A DNA stretch of 64,000 bases from Mycobacterium sp. IS-836 (GCF_001954275.1 NZ_MBEU01000002.1:1-64000); one strand, 5' to 3'. Counted from the stretch's first letter, positions 41,142 through 52,324 are shown. Numbers and translations are program-made. Notes: generated by a model from the sequence alone, not told the origin.

Positions 41142-42512
41142 CTATTTCGAAGGCTCCGCGCCAATTACTTCACCGCGATCCGCGGACGCCGTCGCGGCGA
41201 TCCGCTCGGCCTCGGGCAGGTCGAGGTAGCGCTCGAGATTGCGATGCATGTTGATCACCCGCCGCTCCTCGCCCGAGAGGACCAAGTGGGTGAAGCCGGG
41301 TTGGTGCAAGCCGCGCTGCAAGCCCGGCAGCACGCGGATGTCCTGCGTTAGAACCAGGCCGGGCTCGGCATCGCCGGCGCTCATGCGGACGTCCGTCGGC
41401 TTGTTGCGCGCCGCGCCCGGCGCCATCCGCGTCATCAAGAACATGACGAACTCGCCGTGGTCCGGGTCCGGCCCGGGTCGCGAGCACATGATGGTCAGGT
41501 GGTCGGCGTTGGCCAGCAGCGTCATGTTGGGGAACACGTTGTACTGGTGCAGCCGAGTGATCCGGTCGGTGTCGGCCCAGTCGAGATCGACACCGCGGGA
41601 TGCCGCGAACGCCCGCGTGCGTGCCGCGATCAGGTCCTGCACCGTCTGTCCGGGCTGGAGTTCATCGGCGGGGAAGGGCGTGCCTTCGGCCGCGCCCATG
41701 AGCGCGCCCTGCGTGTAAACGTAGGCGTCCCAAACCTCTTCATCGCTCAATGCGCCGTCGAAGCGCGGACTTTGCACACCGTAGGGCTGATCGGACTTGC
41801 CGGTATGACCCCAGATCTGCTGTGGCGCATGGATGTCGTCGACGCAGCGCAGCAGTTCGGGATGCAGCGTCTGAATGTGATACGTCTCGCTGTAGCCGTC
41901 GGCAATCGTCTTCCAGTTGGCGTCGACCTCGACGGTGAGGGTGGCGTAGCAGCGGAAGTCGCCCAGGTTGCACCAGGCGATGTCGTCGGGCACCGACTCC
42001 AGGTAGTCGATCAGCGGTATCGCGTTGACGTCGAGGTTGACGAAGACGAGGCCCTCCCAGGTATCGACCCTGGCCGGTATCAACGGGAAGTCCGACATGC
42101 GCAGCGCGCCGAATCCCTTGCGGTTGGGCACCCGCTTGAGCGCGCCGGCGAGGTCCCACGTCCAGCCGTGATAGCCGCACTTCAGCTCGCGCAGTCCGGA
42201 ACCCGAGCCGGCGCAGATCGAGTTGCCGCGATGGCGACAGACGTTCTGGAAGGCGCGGAGCACACCGTCGTCACCGCGGACGATCAGTACTCCGTACGGC
42301 CCGCAGCGGTAGTCGAAATAGTCGCCCGGCTCCGCGACGTGGTCGAGCATGCAGGCGACCTGCCAGACTTTCGGCCACATCCGTTCGATCTCGAGCGCGG
42401 CGAAGGCCGGAGAGTAGTAACGCTCGGCCGGCACCAGGGTCGGGCCTTCCGGCGGGATGCCGATCGCATCCTCGTCGCGGGTGCGGGCCGGGTTGCCGGC
42501 GACCACTTTCAC
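41142..42512 (-). CDS. Rieske non-haem iron oxygenase, alpha subunit
   Basis: The 456-aa enzyme has a Rieske [2Fe-2S] motif (CRHRGN, then after about 16 residues CGYHGWTWD) and the mononuclear iron site in DGYSETYHIQTLHPELL. It fits aromatic or quaternary-amine ring-hydroxylating oxygenases. No ferredoxin or reductase gene is adjacent, so electrons must come from elsewhere. It lies 10 bp after the deacylase-like gene, as the last gene of the TetR-led operon. Substrate unknown. Confidence 0.9.
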   Translation of the reverse strand: MKVVAGNPARTRDEDAIGIPPEGPTLVPAERYYSPAFAALEIERMWPKVWQVACMLDHVAEPGDYFDYRCGPYGVLIVRGDDGVLRAFQNVCRHRGNSICAGSGSGLRELKCGYHGWTWDLAGALKRVPNRKGFGALRMSDFPLIPARVDTWEGLVFVNLDVNAIPLIDYLESVPDDIAWCNLGDFRCYATLTVEVDANWKTIADGYSETYHIQTLHPELLRCVDDIHAPQQIWGHTGKSDQPYGVQSPRFDGALSDEEVWDAYVYTQGALMGAAEGTPFPADELQPGQTVQDLIAARTRAFAASRGVDLDWADTDRITRLHQYNVFPNMTLLANADHLTIMCSRPGPDPDHGEFVMFLMTRMAPGAARNKPTDVRMSAGDAEPGLVLTQDIRVLPGLQRGLHQPGFTHLVLSGEERRVINMHRNLERYLDLPEAERIAATASADRGEVIGAEPSK

Positions 42513-42522
42513 GCGCCGGGCC

Positions 42523-44283
<1,761 letters not shown>

Positions 44284-44334
44284 GAAACTCTCCTTCTCGT
44301 CGCCATGCGTTGCGAGTGAGATGTGCGGGTATTT

Positions 44335-44351
44335 CGCTACTCGAAGTAGCG
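44335..44351. promoter_or_regulatory. Short palindrome upstream of the deacylase gene
   Basis: CGCTACT-CGA-AGTAGCG is a perfect 7+3+7 inverted repeat in the 117-bp gap between the APH-type and deacylase-like genes, about 50 bp before the GTG start. It could be an internal operator or a small attenuating hairpin. There is no run of U, so a strong terminator is unlikely. Confidence 0.5.
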
Positions 44352-44400
44352 TAACTCCTCCGGCGGCTATGGCAATAGGTTCGGCCGAATTTCGCCGCGG

Positions 44401-45537
44401 CTACAGGGAACGCTTCAGCGCCGCGACGGTGTCCAGGTCGTCGAGCGCCGCGACCCCGCGTCGGAGTCCTTCCATCGCGATGCCCTCGACCTGCATTCCG
44501 CCCATTCCGGCAGTGATCAGGGGGGCGACATATGCGTACAGCGCGCCCTGGCGGTACCGCAGCCACAGGTCGTCGCGGTCCAGGCCGGGTCCCCCGGCGG
44601 CCGCGAGCGCACGACGGTAGTCGTCGAGCAGCTCGCGCTGGGTCGCGCGGCGGTCTTCCGGCGTCAGGCTGGTGATCAGGGTGTAGGCCAGTTCGCGCGA
44701 GGGGTGTCCGCGCCGCACGGCCTGCCAGTCCAGCAGTCCCGCCTTGCCGCCGTAGAAGTACATGTTGCCCGGATGCGCGTCGCCGTGCATGACCGTATGC
44801 GGGGGAGTGTCGATGGCCGCGGCGACGGCACGGTAGTTGTCGGCGATGAAGCGGCCATTCTCGACGGGGATGTCGGTGCGATCGGCGAGGCGTTTGATCG
44901 ACGCGTGCATCAGAGAACCGGTCAGCAGGGACGTCACGTCGCCCGACGGCGTGTAGAGCCATCCCAGCGGGCCGCGCCCGTTGCGGGGCAGGCGATGCCA
45001 GAAGGTGGCGTGCAACTCGGCCAGCAATTCGACGATGAGGCTGGCCTGGTCGGGGGAGAGCGGGTGCAACGTGTCGGGGAATTCACACGACTCGGCCGGG
45101 AGGTCTTCCAGGACCAACAGATAGCGGCCCGTCCAGGGGTCGAATGCGGCGCCGTAGCACTCGGGCACGCCGGTCAGTTCCGGTGCGAGGTGGTTGTAGA
45201 AACGCACCTCGGTGTGCCCGAGCCTGCCGAGTTCACCCATCAAACGGGTGGCGGCGGTCTGTGCCGCGAGCTTGACGAACACCGACTCGGGTACGTCTTT
45301 GCCGGTCAGCACCAACCGCGCCCGCGACGACGTCCCCGCGTCGCTGCCCAGGACAGGCACCGACCTGACGGTCTTGGCCATGATCTTGGACAGGACCGAG
45401 GCGTCGACGTCGTCGACCGTGCGGGGTAACCCCAACCGGCCTGCGACTACCGCGTCCGCGGTCACCCGGCCCAGGCCGCGGCCCAGATGGGCGGCCAGGC
45501 CCACGGCGGAGAAGGCCTGTCCCACAGCGTCTTTCAT
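44401..45537 (-). CDS. Aminoglycoside-phosphotransferase (APH)-fold kinase
   Basis: The 378-aa protein has the APH/choline kinase motifs VMHGDAHPGNMYF (catalytic loop) and GLLDWQAVRRGHPSREL (metal-binding Asp). FVKLAAQTAAT carries the nucleotide-binding Lys. Members of this broad family phosphorylate small molecules; in mycobacteria many are found in catabolic operons and not in resistance. It follows the TetR gene by about 100 bp, across the inverted repeat at 45623-45650. Confidence 0.87.
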   Translation of the reverse strand: MKDAVGQAFSAVGLAAHLGRGLGRVTADAVVAGRLGLPRTVDDVDASVLSKIMAKTVRSVPVLGSDAGTSSRARLVLTGKDVPESVFVKLAAQTAATRLMGELGRLGHTEVRFYNHLAPELTGVPECYGAAFDPWTGRYLLVLEDLPAESCEFPDTLHPLSPDQASLIVELLAELHATFWHRLPRNGRGPLGWLYTPSGDVTSLLTGSLMHASIKRLADRTDIPVENGRFIADNYRAVAAAIDTPPHTVMHGDAHPGNMYFYGGKAGLLDWQAVRRGHPSRELAYTLITSLTPEDRRATQRELLDDYRRALAAAGGPGLDRDDLWLRYRQGALYAYVAPLITAGMGGMQVEGIAMEGLRRGVAALDDLDTVAALKRSL

Positions 45538-45622
45538 GTCGTACCGTCCTGATTCGGGCGCCGATCAGTGTCGCGGAGCGCTCGACCAGCGCCGTCAGAC
45601 AAAAATAACCGGACGTCTGGGC

Positions 45623-45650
45623 ATCAGACAATACCCGATTATTGTCTGAT
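45623..45650. promoter_or_regulatory. Perfect 11-bp inverted repeat, likely TetR operator
   Basis: ATCAGACAATA (45623-45633), spacer CCCGAT, then TATTGTCTGAT (45640-45650). The repeat spans the tetR stop codon, about 85 bp upstream of the APH-type start. A third half-site-like GTCAGACAAAAATA starts at about 45593. The AT-rich arms and position favour an operator for the downstream genes over a terminator. Confidence 0.75.
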
Positions 45651-46259
45651 TGGTGGAACCAGGGCGCGCACCACGAACTGCTCGACGAATTCACGTTTGT
45701 CGGCCGAGGGACGGCGCCGCCACGCGGGCGCCAGCAAAAACAATGTGGCCGTGTGCAGCCACTGGACGATCGACCGGGCCTCGAGATCGTCGTAGAGACG
45801 GCCCGCCCGCTTCCATCGAGTCAGCAACGGCTCGTAGTGCCGCAGCAGTAACTCCACGATCGGTTCCGACCCCTTCTCCAGGGCGGTGGCCACGGCGGTG
45901 CTCTCGGCCGCGAACAGCGCTTCGTTCAGCGGATTGCCATCCACCGACTCGACGCGGGCCAGCACCATCTCGGGCACCGACCGAACCGGGTCGTCGGGAG
46001 CGGGCAGCGAGCGCACGAGTTCACCGAGCGCGTTGTCGATGCGCATCAGCAGCAGGCCCAGCAGGACGTCGTCGCGGCCCGGGAAGTACCGGTACACCGT
46101 CGACCGCGACACCCCGGCTTCGTCCGCCACCTCGCCCACCCGGAACTGAGTGCTGCCGCGGCGCACGATGCAGCGGCCGGCGGCGTCCAGGATGCGCCGG
46201 CGGGCCTCCTCGTCATCGAGGATCGCGCGGTCGTCGCCCCACCAGCGGCTCGGTTCCAT
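45639..46259 (-). CDS. TetR-family regulator heading the APH-deacylase-Rieske operon
   Basis: The 206-aa protein (start MEPSRWWGDDRAIL at ATG 46259) has the helix-turn-helix RILDAAGRCIVRRGSTQF ... EADEAGVSRSTVYRYFPG-like segment and a helical ligand domain. A GTG at 46379 would add 40 unlikely residues. The gene precedes three enzyme genes on the same strand. Its stop codon lies inside the inverted repeat at 45623-45650, which it may bind. Confidence 0.9.
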   Translation of the reverse strand: MEPSRWWGDDRAILDDEEARRRILDAAGRCIVRRGSTQFRVGEVADEAGVSRSTVYRYFPGRDDVLLGLLLMRIDNALGELVRSLPAPDDPVRSVPEMVLARVESVDGNPLNEALFAAESTAVATALEKGSEPIVELLLRHYEPLLTRWKRAGRLYDDLEARSIVQWLHTATLFLLAPAWRRRPSADKREFVEQFVVRALVPPIRQ

Positions 46260-46350
46260 GGCGCCGATGTTACGGGATGCGTTGTTGCTGGCCTTTCTAT
46301 CGTCGAATCCCATTGCAGCGCAGGCGATTACCTGACCTAGAAGGTGACTA

Positions 46351-46477
46351 ATGGGCCACTCCGCCGCGGACGAAACCATCTCCTACCTTATTCGCCGCGT
46401 TGCCGCACGGCACGATGGTGTTGACCGCCGGCTACGGCAAGGTGGCCTCGTTCTCGCGCGGGCCAGATGACATCTAG
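46351..46477 (+). pseudogene. Possible 3' remnant of a decayed gene
   Basis: In the 310-bp gap before the catalase-related gene, an ATG at 46351 encodes MGHSAADETISYL. After a one-base shift at about 46389, another frame encodes FAALPHGTMVLTAGYGKVAS and ends at TAG 46477. The second part reads like a globular C terminus. I do not recognise the family. Weak evidence; the rest of the gap shows no gene. Confidence 0.3.
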
Positions 46478-46569
46478 CTGAACTTTGCCGCACCGAGCAC
46501 CCGCACGTTGAACGAAGTCCGGCGCCGCACCGTAGCCTCCACCGGGAAAGCACCGAAAGGACGGTGGGC

Positions 46570-47700
46570 ATGGAAACCGGTGACCAGGAAGGCGAGCGGG
46601 ACGACAACCCCGCCGAAGCCAAGCCCACCCGCGTCGGCGCGCTGACCCGGCGGAGCGCGCTGCTCGGGATGGGTGCGGTCGCCGGTTTCGCCGCGGTGGA
46701 CGTCGGCGGCTTTGCCTATGCCGGTGGCTGGCTCCGGCCGGGCGCGCAACTCACGCCTTCAGGGTTCGCCGATCGCTTCGAACATGTCTACGGCCACCAC
46801 GACGGGTTTCGGCGCAACCATGCCAAAGGGCTGTCCGCCACAGGATCTTTCGCGAGCACGGGTGCCGGCGCGGCCATCTGCCGCGCGGCGGTCTTCGCGC
46901 GGGGCAGCGTTCCGGTGATCGGTCGGTTTTCGCTGTCCGGCGGCCTGCCGGATCAGGCCGACAAGCCCGACACGGTCCGCGGACTGGGGCTGCTTTTCCA
47001 GACTCCCAACGGCCAGCAGTGGCGCACGGCGATGGTCAACATTCCCGTTTTCGCCGACAGCACCCCGCAGGGGTTTTACGAGCGGTTGCTCGCGTCCAGG
47101 CTCGTGCCCGGCACCGGCAAGCCCGACCCGCAGGCGATGGCCCAATTCCTCGACCGCCACCCCGAGACCGTCGCGGCCATGAAGATCATCAAGCAGTCGC
47201 CACCGAGCGCGGGATTCGCGGACAGCACGTTCTACGGTCTGAATGCCTTTCACTTCACCAACCGCGCGGGCGCGACCGTTCCCGTGCGCTGGTCCGCCGT
47301 TCCGCTGGAAGCCGGCGTGGCAAATGCCCCGGCGCGGTCGGGCGGAAAGGACTACCTGTTCGACGACCTCATCGGGGCGTTGGCGCTGCGGCCATTGAAC
47401 TGGCGGCTGGTGCTCACGATCGGCGAGCCCGGGGATCCGACGAACGACGCCACCAAACCCTGGCCGCAATCGCGACGCTCCATCGACGCCGGCACCATCA
47501 CGATCACCGCGGTGGCGACCGAGGAGGCGGGCAACGCCCGGGATATCAACTTCGACCCGCTGGTGTTGCCCGACGGCATCGCGGCCTCCGACGACCCGTT
47601 GCTTGCCGCGAGATCGGCGGTTTACGCGCGCTCCTTCACCCGCCGCGCCGAGGAACCCAAGTCGGCCAGTGAGGTCAACGTTGGTCGGGTCCTCCCATGA
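46570..47700 (+). CDS. Tat-exported catalase-related peroxidase (SrpA type)
   Basis: The 376-aa precursor has a twin-arginine signal (LTRRSALLGMGAVAGFAA). A catalase-like haem domain follows with the distal His in RRNHAKGLSATG, VPVIGRFSLSGG, and PDTVRGLGLLFQTPNGQQWR. The segment DSTFYGLNAFHFTNRAG leading to VPVRW is likely the proximal-Tyr region. Such mini-catalases reduce peroxides outside the cytoplasm. ATG 46570 follows AAAGGA. The ATGA overlap with cytochrome b561 indicates a two-component membrane peroxidase system. Confidence 0.88.
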   Translation: METGDQEGERDDNPAEAKPTRVGALTRRSALLGMGAVAGFAAVDVGGFAYAGGWLRPGAQLTPSGFADRFEHVYGHHDGFRRNHAKGLSATGSFASTGAGAAICRAAVFARGSVPVIGRFSLSGGLPDQADKPDTVRGLGLLFQTPNGQQWRTAMVNIPVFADSTPQGFYERLLASRLVPGTGKPDPQAMAQFLDRHPETVAAMKIIKQSPPSAGFADSTFYGLNAFHFTNRAGATVPVRWSAVPLEAGVANAPARSGGKDYLFDDLIGALALRPLNWRLVLTIGEPGDPTNDATKPWPQSRRSIDAGTITITAVATEEAGNARDINFDPLVLPDGIAASDDPLLAARSAVYARSFTRRAEEPKSASEVNVGRVLP

Positions 47701-48290
47701 CCGACGAGACGAACGAAACACCCGCCGCCCGTGGGCGTTTCGCCCTCCCCTCCCGAATCTTGCACTGGCTGATGGCGCCCATGGTCATCGCGCAGCTGCT
47801 CATCGGGGTGACCATGATCGCTTCGCTGAGCTACTACCCGCTGCTCCTTGCCATACACCGCCCGCTGGGGCTGCTGATCCTGATCTTCGCCGTGGTGCGC
47901 CTGGCGAACCGGCTCACCCACCGGCTCCCGCCCTTCCTGGCCACCATGGGCCCCACCGAGCGCCGCATCGCGTCGTGGTCGGAGTACCTGCTCTATGCCC
48001 TGCTACTCATCCAGCCCCTGATCGGGTGGGCCATGCTCTCCGCGGCGCGGTTTCCCGTCGGCATGGTTGGGCCATTTCAGCTGCCCGCCATCGCGCCACA
48101 CAACATCGACGTCTATGCGGTGCTTCGGCAGGCCCACAACGTCGTCGCCCTGCTGCTTTTCCTGACCTTCACCGCTCACGTCTGCGCGGTGCTGTTTCAC
48201 ACACTCGTTCTCCGCGACGGACTTCTCGACCGCATGGCGCTGTGGCCGGGCAAAACTGCGTCGCCAGAGCGGGAGGCAACCGAGGCCTGA
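47697..48290 (+). CDS. Cytochrome b561
   Basis: The 197-aa protein has four membrane helices with haem-ligating His residues in RILHWLMAPMVIAQLL, LLAIHRPLGLLIL, LRQAHNVVALLLF and TFTAHVCAVLFHTLVL. It is the bacterial b561 type that takes electrons from quinols. Overlap with the catalase-related gene (ATGA) suggests it passes electrons to that peroxidase on the outer face of the membrane. Confidence 0.92.
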   Translation: MTDETNETPAARGRFALPSRILHWLMAPMVIAQLLIGVTMIASLSYYPLLLAIHRPLGLLILIFAVVRLANRLTHRLPPFLATMGPTERRIASWSEYLLYALLLIQPLIGWAMLSAARFPVGMVGPFQLPAIAPHNIDVYAVLRQAHNVVALLLFLTFTAHVCAVLFHTLVLRDGLLDRMALWPGKTASPEREATEA

Positions 48291-48399
48291 CCACCGCCTG
48301 TCCGGGCTGTGGCCGGCCGAAATATGATCGACACGATTCGAGGCTGATTGCGCACCGTGACGAAAGGGGTGCGACGACCACAAGGGAGTGGAGAATTCC

Positions 48400-49293
48400 A
48401 TGCCGAACGAAAAGCAAGCAGACAGGATGACGTCGGGCAAGGGATTCGTCGCAGCGCTCGACCAGAGCGGTGGGTCGACGCCGAAGGCGTTGCGCCTGTA
48501 TGGCATCGGTGAGGACGCCTATTCCTCCGAGAAAGAGATGTTCGACCTCATCCACGAGATGCGCTCGCGGATCATCACCTCCCCGGCATTCACCGGTGAC
48601 CGGGTACTGGCGGCGATTCTGTTCGAGCAGACCATGGACCGCGACATCGAGGGCAAGCCGTCGACCACCTACCTGTGGGAGACCAAGGGCGTGGTGCCCA
48701 TCCTCAAGATCGACAAGGGGCTGGCCGAGGCCTCCGATGAAGTGCAGCTGATGAAGCCGATGCCGGGGCTGGACGAGCTACTGGACCGGGCCGCGGGCAA
48801 GGGCGTCTTCGGCACCAAAGAACGCTCGGTGATCGGCGGCGCCAACGCCGAGGGCATCGCCGCGGTGGTCGCCCAGCAATTCGAGGTGGCCCACCAGGTG
48901 CTGTCGCACGGACTGGTGCCCATCATCGAACCCGAAGTCACTATCTCGATCGCGGACAAGGCGCAGGCCGAGGACATCCTGCGCGACGAAATCACCAAGC
49001 AACTCGAAACCGTTCCGGACGGACAGCGGGTGATGCTCAAGCTCAGCCTGCCCAGCGCGGTCAACCACTACCGCCCGTTGGTCGAACATCCGCGGGTGAT
49101 GCGGGTGCTGGCACTCTCGGGCGGCTACTCCCGCGAGGAGGCCAACAAGCTGCTCGCGCAGAACACCGGGGTGATCGCCAGCTTCAGCCGCGCGCTGACC
49201 GAGGGGCTCACCGCGGACCAGTCCGACGAGCAGTTCAACGCCACGCTGGACACGGCGATCCAATCGATCTACGACGCCTCGGTCGCCGGCTGA
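48400..49293 (+). CDS. fda: Class I fructose-bisphosphate aldolase
   Basis: The 297-aa enzyme matches the bacterial class I aldolase of the Staphylococcus/Fda type. It starts with GKGFVAALDQSGGSTPKAL, continues VVPILKIDKGL with the Lys of the active site and IIEPEVTI, and has LKLSLPS near the Schiff-base Lys. It cleaves fructose-1,6-bisphosphate without metal. Mycobacteria usually also have a class II enzyme. ATG 48400 follows GGGAGTGGAG. Ends 9 bp from the convergent sulfotransferase. Confidence 0.92.
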   Translation: MPNEKQADRMTSGKGFVAALDQSGGSTPKALRLYGIGEDAYSSEKEMFDLIHEMRSRIITSPAFTGDRVLAAILFEQTMDRDIEGKPSTTYLWETKGVVPILKIDKGLAEASDEVQLMKPMPGLDELLDRAAGKGVFGTKERSVIGGANAEGIAAVVAQQFEVAHQVLSHGLVPIIEPEVTISIADKAQAEDILRDEITKQLETVPDGQRVMLKLSLPSAVNHYRPLVEHPRVMRVLALSGGYSREEANKLLAQNTGVIASFSRALTEGLTADQSDEQFNATLDTAIQSIYDASVAG

Positions 49294-49302
49294 GACTGTT
49301 CC

Positions 49303-50475
49303 CTACCGCAACTCTTCGGTCGGCACGCCGTAGCGGTCCTGGTAGGCACGCACCCGTTCCCGCACCTCGCCGGCGTCCAGACCGGTATCCGACCAGGTGT
49401 AGCGACCCCGTCCACCGTCCCCGGGATGAGCCGAAAGAAACTCGCGCATCTTGTGTGCGGCCTCCGGTTTCAGCTCGCGGCCCAGCCTCCGATAGATGTC
49501 GTTGATCGTGGTCCACGGGTCGTTCATGAAATCGGTGAACAGCACGTCGATCACCCGGCCCGCGGGCACCGCGCCGCCGTCGCGCAGCGTCATCCCCCGA
49601 TCGAGGCCGACGACGATCTCTTCGTAGGACTGCGCCGCGCACTCGGCGATGTTGGACTCGTCGCTGCACATCCGTCGCAGGTGGTGGGTCAGCGCGGCGA
49701 TCGACGAGATGACGTTGAGCGGATCGCGGTGCGTCTGCACGATCAGCGCGTCGGGGTATTCGGTCAGCAGCGCATCCAACTGCCACAGATGCGCGGGCGA
49801 CTTCAGCAGCCACTGACCGGGAACGCCAGACTGCAGGTGCTGCAGGAAGATTCGATGGAAGCGGTACGCACCGGCGTAGTCGGCGTCATAGAGAAGCCAG
49901 TGCGAGTAGCTCGGCAGGCGGTACTGCACCGGAAAGATCATGCTGGTGAATTCGCTCGCCGTGATGCGGACGCACTCCTGCCCGACCAGGGCGCCCATCG
50001 GGTGAAATGCGAGGAAGCCCGGAACGATCTGCTCGGAGAGCTCGATGCTGGCTTGCACCTGCGCGATGCGTGGATCGGTGTGATACGTCTCGGGCTGCGG
50101 TACCGGGCAGGGCTCGTCGACCTCCCAGGTCAGCGGGGCACGAAGCTCGGGATCCTGGGCGAGCAGGTCGTACAGGATCGTGGTTCCCGAGCGGGGTTGG
50201 CCGACGATGAAGATCGGCTGGGTGATTGGCTCGCGGGCGATCTCAGGGTGTTTCGTGCGCCACGCGATCACGCCGAGCCGATTCTTCAGGGCGCGCATCA
50301 CATCCAGGCAGGCGATCTCGACACCGAGGTCCGAAAGCCGCGCCTCGTTGATCAGCGCGTCGGTGAGACGATCCAGCCCGGGCCGCCAGCCGTCCGCGCC
50401 GAAGTCGTCGCTGCCCGCTTCTTCGCAGGCGGCGGCGATGAGCCGGTCCGGGTCGAACTTCTCCTTCAGCATCAT
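49303..50475 (-). CDS. Sulfotransferase-family protein
   Basis: The 390-aa protein has the PAPS 5'-phosphosulfate loop PIFIVGQPRSGTTILYDLL and the 3'-phosphate region ALIVQTHRDPLNVISSI. These match the Stf3-like mycobacterial sulfotransferase family, with extra N- and C-terminal helical parts. Proteins of this group may transfer sulfate to lipids or sterol-like acceptors. ATG 50475 overlaps the DUF1214 stop by 4 bp (ATGA), so the two are co-translated. Confidence 0.88.
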   Translation of the reverse strand: MMLKEKFDPDRLIAAACEEAGSDDFGADGWRPGLDRLTDALINEARLSDLGVEIACLDVMRALKNRLGVIAWRTKHPEIAREPITQPIFIVGQPRSGTTILYDLLAQDPELRAPLTWEVDEPCPVPQPETYHTDPRIAQVQASIELSEQIVPGFLAFHPMGALVGQECVRITASEFTSMIFPVQYRLPSYSHWLLYDADYAGAYRFHRIFLQHLQSGVPGQWLLKSPAHLWQLDALLTEYPDALIVQTHRDPLNVISSIAALTHHLRRMCSDESNIAECAAQSYEEIVVGLDRGMTLRDGGAVPAGRVIDVLFTDFMNDPWTTINDIYRRLGRELKPEAAHKMREFLSAHPGDGGRGRYTWSDTGLDAGEVRERVRAYQDRYGVPTEELR

Positions 50476-51572
50476 GTCCGTTCCCCCTGCCGGCGCACCG
50501 TCACCGCGATGTCGGGCGGATTGGGGTTGTCGAGCCAGCGCAGCACCACGAATCCGCGATGCCGCCCACCGGTGTCGAGCCAGTGGCCAAAACCGAAGTC
50601 CTGTGCGGAGATCGCGATGCGCACGCGCCCGTCCGCGTCCGGTCGCACCCCCCGGTTGGTCACCGAGCTGTGCCGCCGACGTGGCTCCAGGCACTCATGC
50701 CACACGTTTTCCAGCGTGACGTTCCAGTACCTGGTATCGGGTGGCGCGATGTCGAGCACCAGCGCCTCGCCGGGATCGAGCCGAAACGTGCCCATCATGT
50801 ACAGGTTGTCCGGGGTGGTATCGGCCGCACCTAGGTCCGCGGCCTCTGCCGTCAGCAGCGTGTTGGGGCGCTCCAGCAGCTCGGGCTTGATGGTGCGGTG
50901 CAGCGTGACGAGCTTCATCAGCGTCCATGCCATCGCGGTGAATTGCTCGGCGAGTTCGTCGTCGGTCAGCGGAGCGAGCGGGCCGGGATCGAGCGCTTCG
51001 ATCCGCAGGGTGGCCAGCTCCTCGGAGGCGCGGTCGGCGAGGTACTCCCGCACGACGACCGATGACGCGTCGTCGGGAATCTGCACCCACAACGCGCCAC
51101 CGAGATCGGACGGTTCGTCCGCCGACAGGACGAGCGCAAATTCGCCCGACGTCAGGGCCAGGTCGGTGTCGCTGACGTAGTTGGACATCCGGCGCGGGGT
51201 AAGCCCGGTTCCGGCCAGGATCTGGAATCCGAGATAGGCGCTTGTGCCCCGGACGCCGGTGATCCGATAGCGCCGGTCGCCGCGGATCATCGCCAGGTAG
51301 TAATTGCCGTCGGGATTGGGGCCGCCGATCATTCGGTTGTCAGAGCACATGTCGAAGAACGACGGCCGGTCGAGGTCGGCCTCGACCGATAGTTGCGAGC
51401 ACAACGACGATACCCGGGCAATTACCCGCAGCCCCTCGAGGAGCTCTCGCTGGGACTCGGCATCCTGGGTCACCACCTTGGTGACGTCGGCGAGCATCTG
51501 CTGGAAGAACTGCCACGCGGCGAGCGTCTTCGGGGCGGCGTCGGACGACGCCGGCGCCTCATTTAGCGTCAT
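50472..51572 (-). CDS. DUF1214-domain protein
   Basis: The 366-aa protein ends with the DUF1214 pattern (GTFRLDPGEALVLDIAPPDTRYWNVTL, NRGVRPDADGRVRIAISAQD), preceded by a beta-rich domain (GNYYLAMIRGDRRYRITGVRG). Function is unknown. In mycobacteria such proteins are often encoded near sulfotransferases and lipid-catabolic genes. It lies 53 bp after the TetR gene and is translationally coupled to the sulfotransferase. Confidence 0.85.
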   Translation of the reverse strand: MTLNEAPASSDAAPKTLAAWQFFQQMLADVTKVVTQDAESQRELLEGLRVIARVSSLCSQLSVEADLDRPSFFDMCSDNRMIGGPNPDGNYYLAMIRGDRRYRITGVRGTSAYLGFQILAGTGLTPRRMSNYVSDTDLALTSGEFALVLSADEPSDLGGALWVQIPDDASSVVVREYLADRASEELATLRIEALDPGPLAPLTDDELAEQFTAMAWTLMKLVTLHRTIKPELLERPNTLLTAEAADLGAADTTPDNLYMMGTFRLDPGEALVLDIAPPDTRYWNVTLENVWHECLEPRRRHSSVTNRGVRPDADGRVRIAISAQDFGFGHWLDTGGRHRGFVVLRWLDNPNPPDIAVTVRRQGERT

Positions 51573-51625
51573 AGCTTCATACCTAGACCATGTCTCGCGC
51601 TCGCGCTGCCGATTCGGGTGGGTTG

Positions 51626-52201
51626 TCAGGGCCGGCGGCCGAGGGCCTCGACGACTATCCGGGTGGTCGTTTCTGCCCGCCGCCGCGAATAAGGTTGTGC
51701 GCCAGAGAGAATCGGATACACCACACCGCCCACAATGGCGTCGGCGGCAGAATCGGCCGTCACCTCGTCGAGGCCGTCGGCAAGAAGCCGGTTGCGGACG
51801 CTTTCGTGCAGCGGCGAGGAGAACCCGGCGCGCAATTTGACCGCCGTCTCCTCATGCTCCATGCCGGCGGCGGTCAGGGTGCGCAGCATGGCCGAGCCGC
51901 GGGCGGTGGTCAGGCTCGTGACAAGTTTTCGCACCCATCCCACGAGGTCCTCGGCCAGGTCGTCGGTGTGGTTCACCGAAGCCAGGATCCTGTCGGCGTC
52001 TTCGAGCATGACGTCGGCGACCAGCGCAGGGCGGCTGGGCCACCACCGATAGATGGTCTGCTTTCCCACACCGGCCCGCGCGGCGACCGCCTCGATGGTC
52101 AGGCCGTCGAATCCGCGCTCGAGAAGCAGTTCGCGCGTGGCGGTGACGATCGCCGTGCGGGATTTCTCGCTACGGCGCCGCGGCGCGAGATCGCTTGGCA
52201 T
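51626..52201 (-). CDS. TetR-family regulator between the DUF1214 and fadE operons
   Basis: The 191-aa protein starts [18 protein letters not shown] at ATG 52201, with the helix-turn-helix [32 protein letters not shown] and a TetR_C_16-like ligand domain. A longer upstream frame runs through the operator and is rejected. It probably binds the inverted repeat at 52277-52300 and so controls both its own operon (with DUF1214 and sulfotransferase) and the divergent acyl-CoA dehydrogenase operon. Confidence 0.9.
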   Translation of the reverse strand: MPSDLAPRRRSEKSRTAIVTATRELLLERGFDGLTIEAVAARAGVGKQTIYRWWPSRPALVADVMLEDADRILASVNHTDDLAEDLVGWVRKLVTSLTTARGSAMLRTLTAAGMEHEETAVKLRAGFSSPLHESVRNRLLADGLDEVTADSAADAIVGGVVYPILSGAQPYSRRRAETTTRIVVEALGRRP

Positions 52202-52276
52202 GCGGTGATCCTCGCCTCTCACAGTCTCTCGGGGTCGGGCGCGCTTTACATATACCGACCCGCCCCGTAATCTGCC

Positions 52277-52300
52277 ACAAGACGAGACGGTTCGTCTTGT
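52277..52300. promoter_or_regulatory. TetR operator between tetR and the acyl-CoA dehydrogenase gene
   Basis: ACAAGACGA-GACGGT-TCGTCTTGT is a perfect 9+6+9 inverted repeat, followed by a further AAGACGG half-site-like sequence. It lies 24 bp before ATG 52325 and about 75 bp from the divergent tetR start. Confidence 0.82.
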
Positions 52301-52324
52301 AAGACGGAAGGATAGCAGTCTTCG

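Noticed and set aside
49426..51180. 584-codon open frame on the plus strand
   Set aside because: Antisense to the sulfotransferase and DUF1214 genes; no recognisable motif.
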